The notes: a model not told the origin generated them from the letters alone. A stretch of 64,000 bases of DNA from CAURNT01 sp963526495 (GCA_963526495.1 CAURNT010000003.1:30933-94932); one strand, 5' to 3'; counted from the stretch's first letter, positions 9,270 through 18,685 are shown. Made by a program: numbers and translations.

Positions 9270-12200
9270 ATGAAATATATAAATAAAATGACAATTTTAC
9301 TATCATTAATATTAGGTTTTAATTCATTATCAGAAATAACACCAGATGGAAATACAAATGTATATGTAGAAAGGTCAAATAATGAAGTAGAAGTAATAAA
9401 CATATCAACACCATCACAAAAAGGAATATCAGATTCAACATTTAATAAATTTAATGTAGATAAAAATGGAGCCATCTTAAATAATTCAACAACAATAGGA
9501 AGAACAAGAATAGCAGGAATAATAAATAGAAACAATAATTTGATTACACCTGCAAGAGTAGCATTACTACGTGTAACAAGTACAGATAAATCAGAATTAA
9601 AAGGGACATTAGAAGCACTAACTAAAAATAATCTTGATGTAATATTATCAAATAAGAACGGGATAACTTTAGATGGTGCTAATTTTTTTAATATACACAA
9701 TATGACATTAACAACAGGAGAAGTAAGAGTAAAAGAAGATGGTAATCTTAGTTCTATTAATATAAATAACAATAAAGAAATATTAACATTAACAGAATTA
9801 AATACAAATAATGTAAATACATTGAATATATTAAGTGGTGTATCAAGAATAGAAAAAGACCTAATAGGAAATAATATTAACTTAGTAACAGGAAGTAATA
9901 TAGTAAATATAGATGGAAATGAAGTAGAAATAGTAAAAACACAAAGTGGAGAACTAGGTATACCTATTAGTGCAGAAATACTTGGAAGTATACATGGAGA
10001 TAGTGTAAGGATAATAGCAACAAAATCAGGAATAGGTGTAAAAAGTATAGTAGCAGATAGTGTAGATATAGAATCAAAATCACAAATAAAAACAGAGGCA
10101 ATAATATCAAATACTACAAAAATATCACAAGAAGAAGATTTTAATAATGAGGGAAATATAATAGCAAATAATAACCTAAGCATAGAAGCAAGGAATATAT
10201 TAAATGATAATAACAAGGTATTAGTAAGTGATAATATATCATTAAAAGCAAAAGAAGATATATTAAATAGAAATGGATCAATAATATATGCAACAAATAA
10301 ATTAAATATAGAGTCAAATAACTTAGATAATTTAGGAAATGTAAAAAGTTATGGAACATATATAAAGAAATGGATAAGTGCAAATGGAGATGTATTTGAT
10401 GAAAGTAATATAGATAATTGGAAGTTAAATATATCAGATAAGTATAAAGATTTTAGATGGTTTAGAGGAAATGAAACAACTATAGCTAAAGAAAAAGCCT
10501 TAAGTCAATTCTATGGAGTAAAAGAACTATTAAAGGTAGAAGAAAAACAAGAAGAAAATAACAATAATAATGATAAAGATAAAAAACCAGTTCCCCCTAA
10601 AGTAGAAGTAACAGGAACAACAAATGGAATATTTTCAAGTCTTGATAAATATTCATACCTATTTAATAAGTATATAGATGAGTATAAGGAAAAACATAAA
10701 GATAAAATGAGTCTAAATGAAGACTATAGTGGTTCATATACTTTAACAGAAGATAGAGAAGGTAATAAGACACTAAAAGCAGTAATAGAACAAAGTAATC
10801 AAGAAACAAATTATTCAGTAATAAGTGGAAAAGAAATAGAAATAAATAGTAAAGGTGTAGTAAATAATAAAGATGGAAAGATATTAGGAGCTAATACTAC
10901 ACATATTAACTCAAAAGAATTTAATAATACAAGTAGTATAAGTAATGAAAGTATTCTATTACAAGATGGAAAAGAAACTTTAACTTATTCTGGAGATAGA
11001 ACATGTTGGGGATTAGGGCTTGCTTTTTGTAATATAGAACACAGTGCCTCATATCAAAGAACATTAAATGATGGAAGAGAAGAATATATTAAAGCCTTAC
11101 CTAGTATATTAAGTGGAAAAGATATACAAATAAAATCAGATATAGTTAATTTTAAAGATGAAGATAAAAGAACAGTAAGAGAAGAAAATATATTAACATC
11201 AACAAAAACAATAATAGAAAAAGATAATAAAACTGTTAATACACCTATAGAAGAAAGAGCAGAATATACAAAGTTATCAAATTTTTACAAATCAGCAAAT
11301 TTTAAAATAGATGTAAGAAGATATATACCTAAAAATACAGAAGATAGATTAAAAGTATTAGAAGAAGAAATAGAAAGAAGAAAACAACTACCTAGTAATA
11401 TTAAAATAGATGCAAGTAAGTTAAGTATAAGAGATCAAAAACTATTATTTAATAATATATTACTTAGTTCAAATAACATAGATATACAAGGAGCAGATGT
11501 AAAAGCTTTAAATAATTTAGATATTAAAGCTAATAATATTAATATAGAAGGTATAAAGCATAAAGAAGAAATAAATATAGATACAAGAGATAATGGTGGA
11601 TTAATATTTTCTAATATATCAAAAGAAAAGATAATAAAAGAAGATATATTAAGTTCAAACCTAAATGCTAAAAATATCAATATAGAAAGTAAAGATACAA
11701 CAATAAAAGGCTCAAATATAAAAGCAGATAATATAGATATTAATTCAGATAAACTAAATATATTATCAGATAAGACTAGAGATGAAAGACATAGTTATGA
11801 TGAAAATAGAGTTTTAATATTTGGGAATAGAGAAAAAGTAGATGAAAGTAAAGAAACTAATCATTCAACTAATATAATAGGAAATATTAATATTAAAGGT
11901 AAGGAAGTATTAGTAAAAGGATCTAATTTATTATCTAATGAAGATATATCAATAAAAGCTAATAAGGTAGATATACTTGATGAAAAAGTAAAACTAACTA
12001 CTAATGATTCAAAGATAGTATCAGATGTACATATAGAGAGTAATGATATATTAAAAGATGGTAAGGCAAAACTAAATGCAGGATATAGATTTAATAAAAC
12101 AGATAAAGAAGTAGAACAAGATATATCAGTAAAATCAAATCTAATAGGGAAAAATATTAAAATAGAATCAAGTGATATACTAAATACTAATGCAGATATA

Positions 12201-14738
12201 TCAAGTGAAAGTCTAAAACTAAAATCAAAAGAAATAAACCTACTAGATAGTAAAGATAAGATATCAGAAAAGAGTAATGAATTTAATTTAGAAATAGGAG
12301 TAAATGCAAGATTAGGATCATCAATAATAGATTTAGGTAAAAGTATATATGAAAGTGTAAGTTCTAAAGATAGGAATATAACCCAAAGATTTAGAGATTT
12401 AAGAAATACATTATCATCAGTACATGATATAAATAGAAAGATATCAAAAGATCCAACACAGTTAATAGATGCAACAATAGGTGCAAGTATAGGTGTAGAT
12501 AATACAAATATTAAGAAAGAACAAGAACTATCAAGAAAAGGATTAATACAATCAAATAATATAGAGCTAATAGCAGATAGTGTAAGTATAACAAATCAAG
12601 AGATAAATGCAGATAGTTTAAAGATAGAAAGTGATGTATTAAAACTAAATAAAGGAGAAAGTAAAGAAACACAAACGATAACAACAGCAGGAGCAAAGAT
12701 AGGAGTAGAGTATAATGTAGTTACTCAACAAACAAAAATTGATGCAAATGCAAAAGTACAGAATGATTACTATGAAAAAAATAGATATAGTGATAATATA
12801 TTAAATGTAGGAAATCTTGACATACAAAGTAAGAAGATAGAAGAAGATAAAAGAGAAGATAGTGAACATACATTAAGTTATGGTGGAAGTATAGGAACAA
12901 GTGGAATAGGACTAAATTATGAAAAAGATGGAAATGGATTTAGTATAGGAACAACACTAGAAGGAAAGTTAACTAATACATCATTAAAGCTAGGAAATGA
13001 AGATTATGATTTAAATGGAGATTTAATACATAAGGAAAATAGGGATAATTTAGTAAATGATGTTAAAAATGTAATAAATACACCTAGCGCATATGCTAAG
13101 GCTGTAGATAAGACTATTAAATATGGTTTAGATATAGTAACAGAAATAAGGAATGAATTACATTATAATAATGTAGAAACAGAAACAAGATTACAATATT
13201 TAAAAGAAGATATAGAAAAAGAAGAAAATAGGGCATTAAAGAAATTAAAGATAGAAGAATATCTTAAAAATATATCTAATTTAAGGGGCGAAGAATTTAA
13301 AAATATTAGATATGTAAGAGATGAAGAATTTAATGCAGCAGTAGATAAGGATAATAACCTATATATTAACGTAGATAGAATAGATATAGAAGATATATCT
13401 AATTTAAATGGTATAATGTCATATGAATCAAATAGATGGAGTTATCCAGATAAAGAAAAAGATGACTTATCAGTACATTCAACAGCACCAGATGTAGTAA
13501 ATGGAAAAACAACACTTGATGTAGAAGAATATGTCTTAAGTGATGAGGAAAGAGAAGGAATTAGAGAAAATAACTCATTTAGGATTAATGATGTTCCAGA
13601 AGTAAATATTTTTGGTGATGATAATAAACTAAACTATAAAATAGAATACAAAAAATTAACTACTAAGGAGAAAAAACTTTTTGATAAATTGACTGAAAAA
13701 CAAAAAACTAATGTTATGAATAATTGGTTATTCTATAAAGAAGATAAAGTTAACTCAAAAGAAAACATTGATAGAAGTAAACTGATGAATTTTATTAATA
13801 ACCCTTCTTTAATTTATACTGGAATAGATACAAAAGGTTTTAGTATGGCTGAAATAAATGACTTAAGTATGTTAAGTTATAAAGAACCAGAAAAAGCTAT
13901 GAAAGAATTTAAAAAGACAAATAAAATTTCTGATGTAAAATTTTATGAAAAAAAACTTATAGGATTACAGTTGTATGATTTAAAATTAAAAAACGGAGGA
14001 CTTATAATAGATGTAAGAGGTAGTGATGAACCTATTGATTGGGTTCAAAATTTTATGTTAGGAATAAGTAATAATTTTCAATATAGAGCTATAAGTAAAC
14101 ATGTAAGAGAAGTTAGAAAAAAAGAAAATTTAAAAAATGAAAAAATATTGGTTATCGGGCATTCTTTAGGTGGTGGAGGCTCTAATTATGCAGCATATGA
14201 AAACGAGAATGTTCAAGCAATTTCTATTGATCCATCACCTGTTATTAAAGAAAAAGGAAATATTAACAATTTTAAAAATTCTAGAAATACTTATGTATAT
14301 GTTCCAAATAATGCTCCATTAAATGTAACGTTTATAAATGAAAAAGGACAATTAGAAGCAATGTCTAAAATTTCTCTTTATAAAATAATTGCAACTGAAG
14401 TGTTTAAATTACAAGAAAGAATAAATCCTTCATCTTTTGGTAATATTATGGCTAAAGTATTAGAAAATGTAGAATATAAAACTTATCCTGCATATCAAAA
14501 TTCTAATAATCTTGATGATGTAAAAGAAAAAAAGATTAAGGAGTATGAAAATATGCCTGAAATAAAAGAGTTTAAAGATTCGATTAGAAAAAAAGATAAA
14601 AGTAAATTAAGAAAAATAGTTGGAAATCAAAAGGTTCAAGAATATCTTAAATTAAAAGACAATGGATTTATGGAAACTTTGAAAAGAGAGCATCAAATAG
14701 GAGAAGTAGATGAACAATCTAATATACTGGTTAAATAA
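9270..14738 (+). CDS. TpsA/CdiA-like exoprotein with C-terminal lipase-type toxin domain
   Basis: 1822 residues. Signal peptide (MKYINK..., about 1-20), then a TPS secretion domain (about 20-150, with SNKNGITLDGANFFNIHNMTL typical of filamentous-haemagglutinin family exoproteins), then a long beta-helix-like repeat region rich in short ISxKxIxI strands. After a junction at residue about 1416 (VEEYVLSDEERE) comes a different C-terminal region of about 400 residues with IDVRGSDEPIDW and a GHSLGG nucleophile elbow (Ser1632), then IDPSPV: a class-3-lipase-like alpha/beta hydrolase. This is the architecture of a contact-dependent inhibition effector. No classical VENN motif. Codon use changes near 13,580: the body is A-rich (ATA, GTA, ACA, TCA), the tail uses more T-ending codons. 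Outer-membrane partner: gene at 17552; immunity candidate: next gene. Confidence 0.85.
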   Translation: MKYINKMTILLSLILGFNSLSEITPDGNTNVYVERSNNEVEVINISTPSQKGISDSTFNKFNVDKNGAILNNSTTIGRTRIAGIINRNNNLITPARVALLRVTSTDKSELKGTLEALTKNNLDVILSNKNGITLDGANFFNIHNMTLTTGEVRVKEDGNLSSININNNKEILTLTELNTNNVNTLNILSGVSRIEKDLIGNNINLVTGSNIVNIDGNEVEIVKTQSGELGIPISAEILGSIHGDSVRIIATKSGIGVKSIVADSVDIESKSQIKTEAIISNTTKISQEEDFNNEGNIIANNNLSIEARNILNDNNKVLVSDNISLKAKEDILNRNGSIIYATNKLNIESNNLDNLGNVKSYGTYIKKWISANGDVFDESNIDNWKLNISDKYKDFRWFRGNETTIAKEKALSQFYGVKELLKVEEKQEENNNNNDKDKKPVPPKVEVTGTTNGIFSSLDKYSYLFNKYIDEYKEKHKDKMSLNEDYSGSYTLTEDREGNKTLKAVIEQSNQETNYSVISGKEIEINSKGVVNNKDGKILGANTTHINSKEFNNTSSISNESILLQDGKETLTYSGDRTCWGLGLAFCNIEHSASYQRTLNDGREEYIKALPSILSGKDIQIKSDIVNFKDEDKRTVREENILTSTKTIIEKDNKTVNTPIEERAEYTKLSNFYKSANFKIDVRRYIPKNTEDRLKVLEEEIERRKQLPSNIKIDASKLSIRDQKLLFNNILLSSNNIDIQGADVKALNNLDIKANNINIEGIKHKEEINIDTRDNGGLIFSNISKEKIIKEDILSSNLNAKNINIESKDTTIKGSNIKADNIDINSDKLNILSDKTRDERHSYDENRVLIFGNREKVDESKETNHSTNIIGNINIKGKEVLVKGSNLLSNEDISIKANKVDILDEKVKLTTNDSKIVSDVHIESNDILKDGKAKLNAGYRFNKTDKEVEQDISVKSNLIGKNIKIESSDILNTNADISSESLKLKSKEINLLDSKDKISEKSNEFNLEIGVNARLGSSIIDLGKSIYESVSSKDRNITQRFRDLRNTLSSVHDINRKISKDPTQLIDATIGASIGVDNTNIKKEQELSRKGLIQSNNIELIADSVSITNQEINADSLKIESDVLKLNKGESKETQTITTAGAKIGVEYNVVTQQTKIDANAKVQNDYYEKNRYSDNILNVGNLDIQSKKIEEDKREDSEHTLSYGGSIGTSGIGLNYEKDGNGFSIGTTLEGKLTNTSLKLGNEDYDLNGDLIHKENRDNLVNDVKNVINTPSAYAKAVDKTIKYGLDIVTEIRNELHYNNVETETRLQYLKEDIEKEENRALKKLKIEEYLKNISNLRGEEFKNIRYVRDEEFNAAVDKDNNLYINVDRIDIEDISNLNGIMSYESNRWSYPDKEKDDLSVHSTAPDVVNGKTTLDVEEYVLSDEEREGIRENNSFRINDVPEVNIFGDDNKLNYKIEYKKLTTKEKKLFDKLTEKQKTNVMNNWLFYKEDKVNSKENIDRSKLMNFINNPSLIYTGIDTKGFSMAEINDLSMLSYKEPEKAMKEFKKTNKISDVKFYEKKLIGLQLYDLKLKNGGLIIDVRGSDEPIDWVQNFMLGISNNFQYRAISKHVREVRKKENLKNEKILVIGHSLGGGGSNYAAYENENVQAISIDPSPVIKEKGNINNFKNSRNTYVYVPNNAPLNVTFINEKGQLEAMSKISLYKIIATEVFKLQERINPSSFGNIMAKVLENVEYKTYPAYQNSNNLDDVKEKKIKEYENMPEIKEFKDSIRKKDKSKLRKIVGNQKVQEYLKLKDNGFMETLKREHQIGEVDEQSNILVK
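13516..13555 (+). repeat. 40-bp junction repeat inside the exoprotein gene (copy 1)
   Basis: Perfectly identical to 15622-15661. It encodes VEEYVLSDEERE and flanking residues, the point at which the exoprotein body changes into its toxin tail. Copy 2 begins the orphan tail. This is the kind of shared boundary through which CDI C-termini are swapped. Confidence 0.85.
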
Positions 14739-14750
14739 AAAGGAGAATCA

Positions 14751-15584
14751 ATGAAAAAAAGAGAAAAATTTGTAATTTTAATACTATTTCTATTAATTTT
14801 AAGAGAGTTTTATGGACTAGCCATAAAAAAAGAAATATTATTAATGTATAAAAATGAAAAGAATATAATAATAGATGAAAAAGATATAAGAGTTAAAAGG
14901 CGTTTTAATGAACTTAATGGATTTGATAATTATGATATAGCTTTTGTTAAAAAATATAAACCAAAATTAGATTATTTTAAGATATATGATGTATATTATG
15001 GAAGTTTTGAAGATATAAGTTTTGGTTTATTATATAGAGCAGAAAAAAAGTATATAATAGATAAACTTATATATGATAAATCAAAGGGGAATGACTTTGA
15101 GAAATTAGATAAATATATTCAAGATAATAAAAAAAGAATATTTAAAATTTTTCTACAAGAAAATTATGATGAGAAATTAGATTTGAAAATAAGAATAGAT
15201 ATGGACATATTTGAAAGTTTGGATTTTAATAAGTCAAATAACAAATTTTATCTTAATCCAAAAGATGTATATACCATTGAAGATCATATTATGAAATTTT
15301 CAGAAGAATCTAATCCTGATTACGAGTACTTACGTAACGAAAGAGAACGAATGTTTTTTAATAAACCAATAAAATATGAAGATATTGATTGGTATAAATA
15401 TATTTTATTTATGGGAGATTATCCTGCTTTAAGTCTTTATGTAGTAGAAAATGATAATGGTAATGAGTGGAATAAGACAATAAATACCTCAGATGATCCT
15501 AAAAAAATAGAAGAATTAAAACAATTATATAAAGAATTTGAACAATTTTACAACAAAGAAACATTCACCTTTGCAATAAGGTAG
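14751..15584 (+). CDS. Candidate immunity protein for the lipase-type toxin tail
   Basis: 277 residues starting 12 bp after the exoprotein stop with RBS AAGGAG, the position of cdiI. An N-terminal hydrophobic segment (about 7-24) without a lipobox suggests a signal anchor with the bulk of the protein in the periplasm, a sensible place to block a lipase. It is clearly paralogous to the gene at 16634: shared DKSKGNxFEKxDKYIQDNKxRIFKIFL, FFNKxIK, MGDYP and a similar C-terminus. The last ten codons fall in the 52-bp direct repeat that recurs before cdiB. No known immunity family recognised; the function is inferred from position and pairing. Confidence 0.7.
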   Translation: MKKREKFVILILFLLILREFYGLAIKKEILLMYKNEKNIIIDEKDIRVKRRFNELNGFDNYDIAFVKKYKPKLDYFKIYDVYYGSFEDISFGLLYRAEKKYIIDKLIYDKSKGNDFEKLDKYIQDNKKRIFKIFLQENYDEKLDLKIRIDMDIFESLDFNKSNNKFYLNPKDVYTIEDHIMKFSEESNPDYEYLRNERERMFFNKPIKYEDIDWYKYILFMGDYPALSLYVVENDNGNEWNKTINTSDDPKKIEELKQLYKEFEQFYNKETFTFAIR

Positions 15585-15606
15585 AAAGGACTTAAATGAA
15601 AAAATA
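15555..15606 (+). repeat. 52-bp direct repeat bracketing the orphan cassette (left copy)
   Basis: Identical to 17511-17562. It covers the last codons and stop of the first immunity gene, the RBS AAAGG and an ATG AAA AAA TA start like that of the tpsB gene. In this left copy the start leads only to a nine-residue peptide (MKKYLILFN, stop at 15623-15625), a fossil of a second tpsB 5' end. Confidence 0.9.
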
Positions 15607-15611
15607 CTTAA

Positions 15612-16634
15612 TCCTCTTTAATTGATGTAGAAGAATATGTCTTAAGTGATGAGGAAAGAGAGGCTCTTAGATATAATAATAGAAGAGAGCATTTATGGCA
15701 ATTATCTGAAGATGTTAATGGATTTTATGGTGGTTCTAACATTAATATAATTGTAGGTGTAAATACTTATAAAGTTAAATTAATTCCAGAACAAGAAAAA
15801 TTTAGAGAAAAAGGATTAGAAATTAAAATGTTTATTAATGATCCTGAAAGTAATCTACAGGGTTATATATTAGAAACTAAATCAAAAGAGATAATAGTAT
15901 CGTTTAGAGGAACAGAAGGTATATTTAATTTTAAAGATGTTGATAATGACTTACAATTGTCTTCAGAAAATAATAAACAGTATAGAAAAGCTTATAAAAT
16001 AATAACAGATTATATAAAAAATAAGAAACTTGAAAATAAGCTAATATTATTTACTGGGCATTCTTTAGGTGGAGGTATTGCAAATTATTTAATGACAAGA
16101 ATACCAAATACACAGTCAATAGTGTTTGATCCAGCCCCTGTTGTTCTCGATGAAACTATAAAAAGCGAAAGGAATATAAGAAAAATTTCTGGTTTAGATT
16201 CAACAGGTTTTAAAGATGGGTATATTGTTGCTCCAAATAGAGGGTTATTGAATGGAACTTATATAAATGAAAATGGTCAAAAAGAAAATTTTAATAAAGT
16301 ACAATATATTAATTTTAAAAGAAAATTTTTAAAAACAGAGTATATTTCATATTCTGCCTATCAAAACTCTACTAATAAAAGAAAATATTATGCAGAGCAG
16401 CTAGCCATATATGAAAATGATCCTATTGTAAAAAATTTAAAAAAAGCAATGAAAGAAGGAGATACTGAAAAAATTAAGAAATTAGCAAGTAATAAAACAA
16501 TTAAAGAATATTGGGATATAAAAACTGAAAATAATTTTTTTAAAAAACTTGGAGGTAATCATCAGAATCATAAAGTAGATGATAAAGCAAATAGTTATGT
16601 TAATACTACTAAGAAAGGAAAATCAAAAAAATAA
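15612..16634 (+). pseudogene. Orphan CdiA-CT: silent lipase-type toxin tail
   Basis: The frame is open from 15612 (stop at 15609-15611), but the first ATG is only at 15828 and has a poorly spaced AAGGA. Translating from 15621 gives IDVEEYVLSDEERE followed by a tail related to the exoprotein's C-terminus: VSFRGTEG, FTGHSLGGG (nucleophile Ser encoded at 16062-16064), VFDPAPV and a C-terminal NHQNHKVDDKANS that aligns with EHQIGEVDEQSN of the first toxin, possibly holding the catalytic His. It has no signal, no TPS domain and no plausible start at the junction, so it looks like a promoterless cassette, not an expressed lipase. It overlaps the following immunity gene by one base (TAATG). Confidence 0.8.
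15622..15661 (+). repeat. 40-bp junction repeat at the start of the orphan tail (copy 2)
   Basis: Exact copy of 13516-13555 in the same reading frame. The sequences before and after it differ, so it marks a modular boundary. Confidence 0.85.
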
Positions 16635-17500
16635 TGAAAGCTATAAAATTTATATTTACTATGTTAATTTTATTTACTCTTTTTATTATTGTAGGGTGTA
16701 GAATTAGTGCAGGGGTATATAAAGGTATAATGATAGAAAGATATAAGAAAGAAGATAATGTAATTTTGAGATCTAGAGACTTTAAAGTTACAAATTATTT
16801 GGATGAGACTGGTTATACAGGTTATAGAGTTGAGTATGTTGGTAATAAGAAATTAAGATCAAACTATTTTACAGTTGATTATCAAATGGTGGTTGATGCA
16901 GATTCATTACCAGGAGGTATTTATGAAATAGGTGAAAAAGAATATATAATAAATAACTTACTGTACGATAAATCAAAAGGTAATAATTTTGAAAAAATAG
17001 ATAAGTATATACAAGATAATAAAGAAAGAATATTTAAAATATTTTTAGAAGAAGATTGGCAATATGGGGTAGATATAAAAATAAAATTAAATATATTGGG
17101 AAGTATTGATTTTGATAAAAAGAAAGAAGAATTCTATGATTTTGAAGGTCAAAATATAAAGATAGTGGATAATTCTATAGAAGAAATAGAAACCTTTAAT
17201 TCAAATTATTATGATTTAAGATATGAACGTGAAAAGTTATTTTTTAATAAATTAATTAAATTTGAAAATATAAATTGGGATAAATATATGAGTTATATGG
17301 GAGATTATCCTATTTTAAGAATAGTTATATTTGAAGATCGAGGTGTAGATCCAGAAGATAAATCACCTATTATGTATGAAATAACTGTAGATGATCCCAA
17401 AGAAAAAGTAGAGAAATTAAAAGAATTTTACAAAGAATTAGAACAATTCTATAATACAGATACATTTAGATTTGTAATAAGAGATTCAGAATTGTTTTAA
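16634..17500 (+). CDS. Second candidate immunity protein (predicted lipoprotein)
   Basis: 288 residues, paralogous to the protein at 14751. The N-terminus ends in IIVGC, a good lipobox with the modified Cys at residue 22, so this version should be a periplasm-facing lipoprotein while its paralogue looks like a signal-anchored protein. Shared blocks include DKSKGNNFEKIDKYIQDNKERIFKIFL, FFNKLIKFENINW and YMGDYPIL. The central 70 residues differ most, which would fit recognition of its own cognate toxin. The ATG overlaps the orphan toxin stop by one base. It may still be translated, giving protection even if the toxin tail is silent. Function inferred. Confidence 0.65.
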   Translation: MKAIKFIFTMLILFTLFIIVGCRISAGVYKGIMIERYKKEDNVILRSRDFKVTNYLDETGYTGYRVEYVGNKKLRSNYFTVDYQMVVDADSLPGGIYEIGEKEYIINNLLYDKSKGNNFEKIDKYIQDNKERIFKIFLEEDWQYGVDIKIKLNILGSIDFDKKKEEFYDFEGQNIKIVDNSIEEIETFNSNYYDLRYEREKLFFNKLIKFENINWDKYMSYMGDYPILRIVIFEDRGVDPEDKSPIMYEITVDDPKEKVEKLKEFYKELEQFYNTDTFRFVIRDSELF

Positions 17501-17510
17501 TATTTAATAT

Positions 17511-17562
17511 AAAGAAACATTCACCTTTGCAATAAGGTAGAAAGGACTTAAATGAAAAAATA
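17511..17562 (+). repeat. 52-bp direct repeat bracketing the orphan cassette (right copy)
   Basis: Identical to 15555-15606. Here the same ATG opens the real tpsB gene at 17552. Deleting one copy plus the intervening 1.9 kb would give a simple cdiA-cdiI-cdiB order. Confidence 0.9.
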
Positions 17563-18685
17563 TCTGTTATTACTTTTACCAATAATAAGTAATGGAAACA
17601 ATATAATAGATGATATAAAGTATAATGGAATAAGTGATAGTAATGAACTATACTATAACTCTACAATACAAAAAGGAGAAGAACTAAACATATCAAAAAT
17701 AGATAGATTAGTAGATAACTTTAAATTTAGTAAAAGTAATGATGTAAAAGTAGATATAGAACCATCAGAAAAAGAAGGACATATAAATATACTAGTAAAT
17801 AATAAAAAGAAATCAAATTCTTTAACATTAAGTGTAGGAGTAGATAATTATGGAAATAGTATAGAAGATGGAATATATAGATATAATATAGAATTAGGAA
17901 GTTCAGGAATAATATTAAATGAAAATGTAAATATATCATATACATTTGTAAGTCCTAAAAATCCAATAAGAGAAGAAAAGGAAGAATTAGGTATAGGAGA
18001 AAGTATAAAAGAAAAAGATATATCAAGTTTAGAAAAAGCAAGAATAAATAATAATTTAAATATAGATATATCATTTCCGATAAGAGATAGAGAATACTAT
18101 ATAACATATAATAATAGTTACTATAAGAAATCAATAATAGGTAATAATGATATATATGATATAAGTGGGAGTGAAAATAAGCTAGATACAAAGATAAAGT
18201 ATGAGGTATATAGGGAAAAGAAGAATAAGATAAATTTAATAGGGAAGTATTCATATACACATAAGGAAAGTAATTTAGAAGATGTATTATTAACTGTAGA
18301 TAATATAACAGATATAGGGTTAGGTATAGAATATATAGAAGAAGGTATAAAGATAGAAAGTATATATTTACAAAGATACTTACCGTATATAAAACATATA
18401 TTAAATACTGATATATCATTAAGTAAACAATTAGATAATGATATAAGTATAGGACTTGATGTTAAAAGTGTTATAGAAAGAAGAAATAGTAGTTTAAATG
18501 TTAAAGGTAAATTAAACTATAAGGCAATATATACAGAAGCTGGATTTAATACAGATTATGTTAATATTAATCCAATAATAAAGATGGGATTAAAGAGTAG
18601 TTTTGAAAATATAAGCTTAGATACATTATTAAACTATGATAAAGAGTTAAAGTGGTTATTTAATTTGAAATATAATATATTTTAG
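17552..18685 (+). CDS. Short TpsB/CdiB-like outer-membrane transporter
   Basis: 377 residues, much shorter than typical FhaC/ShlB/CdiB proteins (about 550). The signal peptide (MKKYLLLLLPIIS) is followed by one POTRA-like unit (about 45-88, ending in EGHINILVNNK) and then a beta-barrel region with the TpsB-like LSVGVDNYGNSIEDGIYRYNIEL and many alternating strands, ending in a C-terminal Phe. I see neither the first POTRA domain nor the usual (V/I)RG(Y/F) motif of loop 6. It should export the exoprotein encoded upstream. Codon use is A-rich like the exoprotein body and unlike the two toxin/immunity modules. Gene order A-I-B resembles Burkholderia-type rather than E. coli (B-A-I) CDI loci. Confidence 0.75.
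   Translation: MKKYLLLLLPIISNGNNIIDDIKYNGISDSNELYYNSTIQKGEELNISKIDRLVDNFKFSKSNDVKVDIEPSEKEGHINILVNNKKKSNSLTLSVGVDNYGNSIEDGIYRYNIELGSSGIILNENVNISYTFVSPKNPIREEKEELGIGESIKEKDISSLEKARINNNLNIDISFPIRDREYYITYNNSYYKKSIIGNNDIYDISGSENKLDTKIKYEVYREKKNKINLIGKYSYTHKESNLEDVLLTVDNITDIGLGIEYIEEGIKIESIYLQRYLPYIKHILNTDISLSKQLDNDISIGLDVKSVIERRNSSLNVKGKLNYKAIYTEAGFNTDYVNINPIIKMGLKSSFENISLDTLLNYDKELKWLFNLKYNIF

Noticed and set aside
9212..10383. Long minus-strand open frames opposite the exoprotein gene, including one of 334 residues
   Set aside because: They are antisense shadows of an A-rich repetitive gene: composition is dominated by L/I/S/F, with no RBS and no recognisable motif.
15828..16634. A stand-alone 268-residue lipase gene starting at ATG 15828
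   Set aside because: The homologous frame extends upstream to the 40-bp junction at 15621, and the ATG has a poorly spaced RBS, so it is better read as part of an orphan CdiA tail.
17727..18419. Minus-strand Tyr/Leu-rich open frames opposite the tpsB gene
   Set aside because: Low-complexity Y/L/I composition results from reading the A-rich tpsB codons backwards.
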